Of a DNA stretch of 7,262 nt, positions 5,462-7,262 are shown in pieces; within the stretch, counting starts at the first letter, position 1; the number at the start of each line of letters is the position of its first letter. The position numbers and the translations under genes are program-made. Below the pieces are notes generated by a model. The model saw only the letters and a program-made list of their open reading frames with translations, did not search any database and was not told the DNA's origin. The stretch is from CAZFHZ01 sp964519015 (GTDB taxonomy: Bacteria > Blakebacterota > Blakebacteria > Blakebacterales > CAYUVJ01), in the NCBI GenBank assembly GCA_964519015.1, contig CAZFHZ010000150.1:1-7262 (forward strand), given 5' to 3'.

Positions 5462-7262
5462 ATGACGAACTCCCGGAGGGACCTCAGTATGCTCATACTC
5501 GGCCTGGTGATGGGATGCGCCGGCTGCTCCCGCCCGGTGACGGTTGTGGAGTACCCCCCCGCCGATCGGCGTAACCGTAACTACGTGAGCAACCGGCCGC
5601 CGCTGCAGACCACCCCGCTGGTCAAGCTCCCGGTGGGGGCGGTGCGTCCGGGGGGATGGCTCCGGGAAGAGCTCCGGCTGCAGGCCGAGGGCTTCCACGG
5701 GCACCTGGGGGAGATCAGCACCTTCCTGAAGAAGGAGGGGAACGCCTGGCTCGACCCCCGGGGGGAGGGGGACCACGGCTGGGAGGAGGTCCCCTACTGG
5801 CTGAAGGGATACAGCAACGCGGCCTGGCTGCTCGAGGACCCGGCCATGAAGCGGGAAGCCATGGTCTGGATCGAGGCGGTCCTGGCCGGCCAGAAGCCGG
5901 ACGGCTGGTTCGGGCCCGATCGGGGACGGGGGGGGGCGGCCACCCGGCTGACCGGCCGGGACGACCTGTGGCCGAACATGATCATGCTCTTCGTGCTCCA
6001 GGACTACCACGACGTCTCCGGCGACGGGCGGGTGATCGAACTGATGACCCGCTACTTCCGCTATCTGTCGGGCGTACCCGAGGAGCGCCTGCTCCAGGAG
6101 TACTGGCCGCGCATGCGCGGCGGGGACCTCCTGTTCAGTATCCTCTGGCTCTACAACCGCACCGGTGAGGAGTGGCTGCTCGACCTCTCGGGCCGGGTGC
6201 ACCGGCAGACCGCTCCCTGGTCGGAGGGCGTCATCGACTGGCATAACGTGAACATGGCGCAGGGGTTCGGGGAGCCCGCGACGTTCTGGATGCAATCGGG
6301 GGAGTCGATCCACCGGGAAGCGGCCGAGCGCAACTTCACCACGATCCGGCAGGGCTACGGGCAGGTGCCCGGCGGCATGTTCGGCGGGGATGAGAACTGC
6401 CGTCCCGGTTTCACCGACCCCCGCCAGGCGATCGAGACCTGCGGGATGGTCGAGATGATGCTCTCGACCGAGACCCTGCTCTGGATCACCGGGGCGGTGG
6501 TCTGGGGGGACCGCTGCGAGGATGTGGCCTTCAACTCCCTGCCGGCCGCCCTCGATCCCGACCTGCGTTCGCTGCGCTACCTGACCGCCCCCAACCTGGT
6601 GCTCTCCGACCGGAGGCCGAAGGACCCCGGCCTGCAGAACGGCGGTCCGATGCTCGCTTACGACCCGTGGATCCACCGCTGCTGCCAGCACAACTGGGGG
6701 CACGGCTGGCCCTACCTGATCGAACATCTCTGGCTGGCCACCTCCGATGACGGGCTGGCCGCGGCGGTCTACGGGCCGAGCGAGGTGACGGCCCGGGTCG
6801 GGGAGGGGGCCGCCGTGCGGGTGGTCGAGGAGACCCGCTACCCCTTCTCCGGGGACCTCCTCTTCACCCTCCACGTGGATGCCCCGGTGGACTTCCCCCT
6901 CTACCTGAGGGTGCCCGGCTGGTGCCGGGACCCGGAAGTGGTCGTGGCCGGTGAGCGCGTTCAACCGGCCGTCCCCGCAGCGGGCTGGCTGCGCATCGAA
7001 CGGCGCTGGCGGGATGGGGAGCGGGTGGAACTGCGCCTGCCCATGCGGGTGAGCCTGCGCCGCTGGGCGGCCAACCACGGCTCGGTCTCGGTCGACCGGG
7101 GACCGCTGACCTTCTCGCTGGAGATCGCCGAACGGTGGGTCCGCTCGGGGGGTACCGAGGAATGGCCTGCCTGGGAGGTCCGGCCCGACTCCCCCTGGAA
7201 CTACGGACTAGATCTCCCGGAGGAGGCGGATCCCGCCGGAGGATTCGAGGTCGTCGAGCGGG
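5462..7262 (+). CDS. GH127-type (DUF1680) glycosidase lipoprotein, 3' end cut off
   Basis: Open to the right edge: 600 complete codons and no stop. The domain begins near LPVGAVRPGGWLREEL (56-71), typical of DUF1680/beta-L-arabinofuranosidase proteins, and continues with GWEEVPYWLKGY (106-117), WHNVNMAQG (260-268), GGMFGGDE (304-311), ETC (325-327), CCQHN (407-411) and VDRGPLTFSLE (544-554). In the bifidobacterial enzyme HypBA1, a Glu and three Cys bind zinc and one Cys of a CC pair is the nucleophile. The matching residues here are Glu325, Cys327, Cys407 (nucleophile) and Cys408, all present. The substrate may be beta-L-arabinofuranoside, but many DUF1680 proteins are uncharacterised. The N-terminus holds SRRDLS (4-9), a hydrophobic stretch and a lipobox-like VMGC with Cys19, suggesting a lipoprotein. 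It lies 19 bases after the fucosidase, preceded by a purine-rich stretch (5445-5456), so it is cotranscribed. ATG 5489 is a possible alternative start. The family usually needs some tens to over a hundred further residues. Confidence 0.9.
   Translation, partial: MTNSRRDLSMLILGLVMGCAGCSRPVTVVEYPPADRRNRNYVSNRPPLQTTPLVKLPVGAVRPGGWLREELRLQAEGFHGHLGEISTFLKKEGNAWLDPRGEGDHGWEEVPYWLKGYSNAAWLLEDPAMKREAMVWIEAVLAGQKPDGWFGPDRGRGGAATRLTGRDDLWPNMIMLFVLQDYHDVSGDGRVIELMTRYFRYLSGVPEERLLQEYWPRMRGGDLLFSILWLYNRTGEEWLLDLSGRVHRQTAPWSEGVIDWHNVNMAQGFGEPATFWMQSGESIHREAAERNFTTIRQGYGQVPGGMFGGDENCRPGFTDPRQAIETCGMVEMMLSTETLLWITGAVVWGDRCEDVAFNSLPAALDPDLRSLRYLTAPNLVLSDRRPKDPGLQNGGPMLAYDPWIHRCCQHNWGHGWPYLIEHLWLATSDDGLAAAVYGPSEVTARVGEGAAVRVVEETRYPFSGDLLFTLHVDAPVDFPLYLRVPGWCRDPEVVVAGERVQPAVPAAGWLRIERRWRDGERVELRLPMRVSLRRWAANHGSVSVDRGPLTFSLEIAERWVRSGGTEEWPAWEVRPDSPWNYGLDLPEEADPAGGFEVVER
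5475..5480 (+). promoter_or_regulatory. Strong Shine-Dalgarno-like site inside the start of the GH127-type gene
   Basis: GGAGGG at 5475-5480 lies 8 bases before an in-frame ATG at 5489 (Met10), a better ribosome site than the purine-rich stretch ahead of ATG 5462. Starting at Met10 would leave a signal sequence without any Arg or Lys before the hydrophobic core, which argues for 5462. The site also simply encodes Arg5-Arg6-Asp7, so it may be incidental. Confidence 0.4.
5928..5936. repeat. Nine-G homopolymer inside the GH127-type gene
   Basis: Nine consecutive G residues span codons 156-159 (Arg-Gly-Gly-Ala). The family motifs upstream (GWEEVPYW) and downstream (ETC, CCQHN) are in the same frame, so the given length of nine keeps the gene intact. 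A gain or loss of one base would destroy the reading frame early in the catalytic domain. Confidence 0.9.

Noticed and set aside
5309..7078. A minus-strand open frame of about 589 codons opposite the fucosidase end and the GH127-type gene
   Set aside because: It crosses two real genes, has no motif or ribosome site I can support, and has the His/Pro/Val-rich composition of an antisense shadow.

Overview
The window is uniformly GC-rich, with strong G/C preference at third codon positions. All recognisable genes read on the + strand, and no mobile element, tRNA, rRNA or CRISPR array was seen. The gene set is an exported redoxin, a very large Asp-box (BNR/VPS10-like) beta-propeller protein, a secreted GH29 fucosidase and a GH127-type lipoprotein. 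The signal peptides end in Ala-Gln. Together these suggest a high-GC, Gram-negative, polysaccharide-degrading bacterium, with Gemmatimonadota or a neighbouring FCB or Acidobacteriota-like lineage most likely. That placement is inference from gene style, not from a marker gene.

Layout. Bases 1-96 may be the tail of an upstream gene. Bases 97-289 are non-coding, with a stem-loop at the left end and a weak promoter candidate. Bases 290-853 encode an exported thioredoxin-fold protein whose CXXC motif has become CPHN. Bases 854-1082 are non-coding and hold two perfect hairpins in tandem, the second a textbook intrinsic terminator. Bases 1083-3839 encode a 918-residue secreted protein with ten Asp-boxes and a polyglycine linker. 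Bases 3840-3984 hold a 14-bp-stem terminator followed by a good sigma70-type promoter. Bases 3985-5442 encode a secreted GH29 alpha-L-fucosidase. After 19 bases, a DUF1680/GH127-type glycosidase lipoprotein begins at 5462 and runs off the right edge after 600 codons.

How the parts fit. The first two genes look like separate transcription units, each closed by its own terminator. The fucosidase and the GH127-type enzyme share the promoter at 3916-3944 and form a two-gene (or longer) operon. One product would be exported and the other anchored in a membrane. By analogy they would remove terminal L-fucose and beta-L-arabinofuranose (or a related sugar) from complex plant, algal or host glycans. 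No transporter, regulator or SusC/D pair is visible, so the locus may continue to the right. I found no clearly new biological system. The points most worth a second look are the altered active site of the redoxin, the Tat-like motif plus lipobox and two possible starts of the GH127-type protein, its G9 tract, and the Gln at or next to the predicted +1 position of the secreted proteins.
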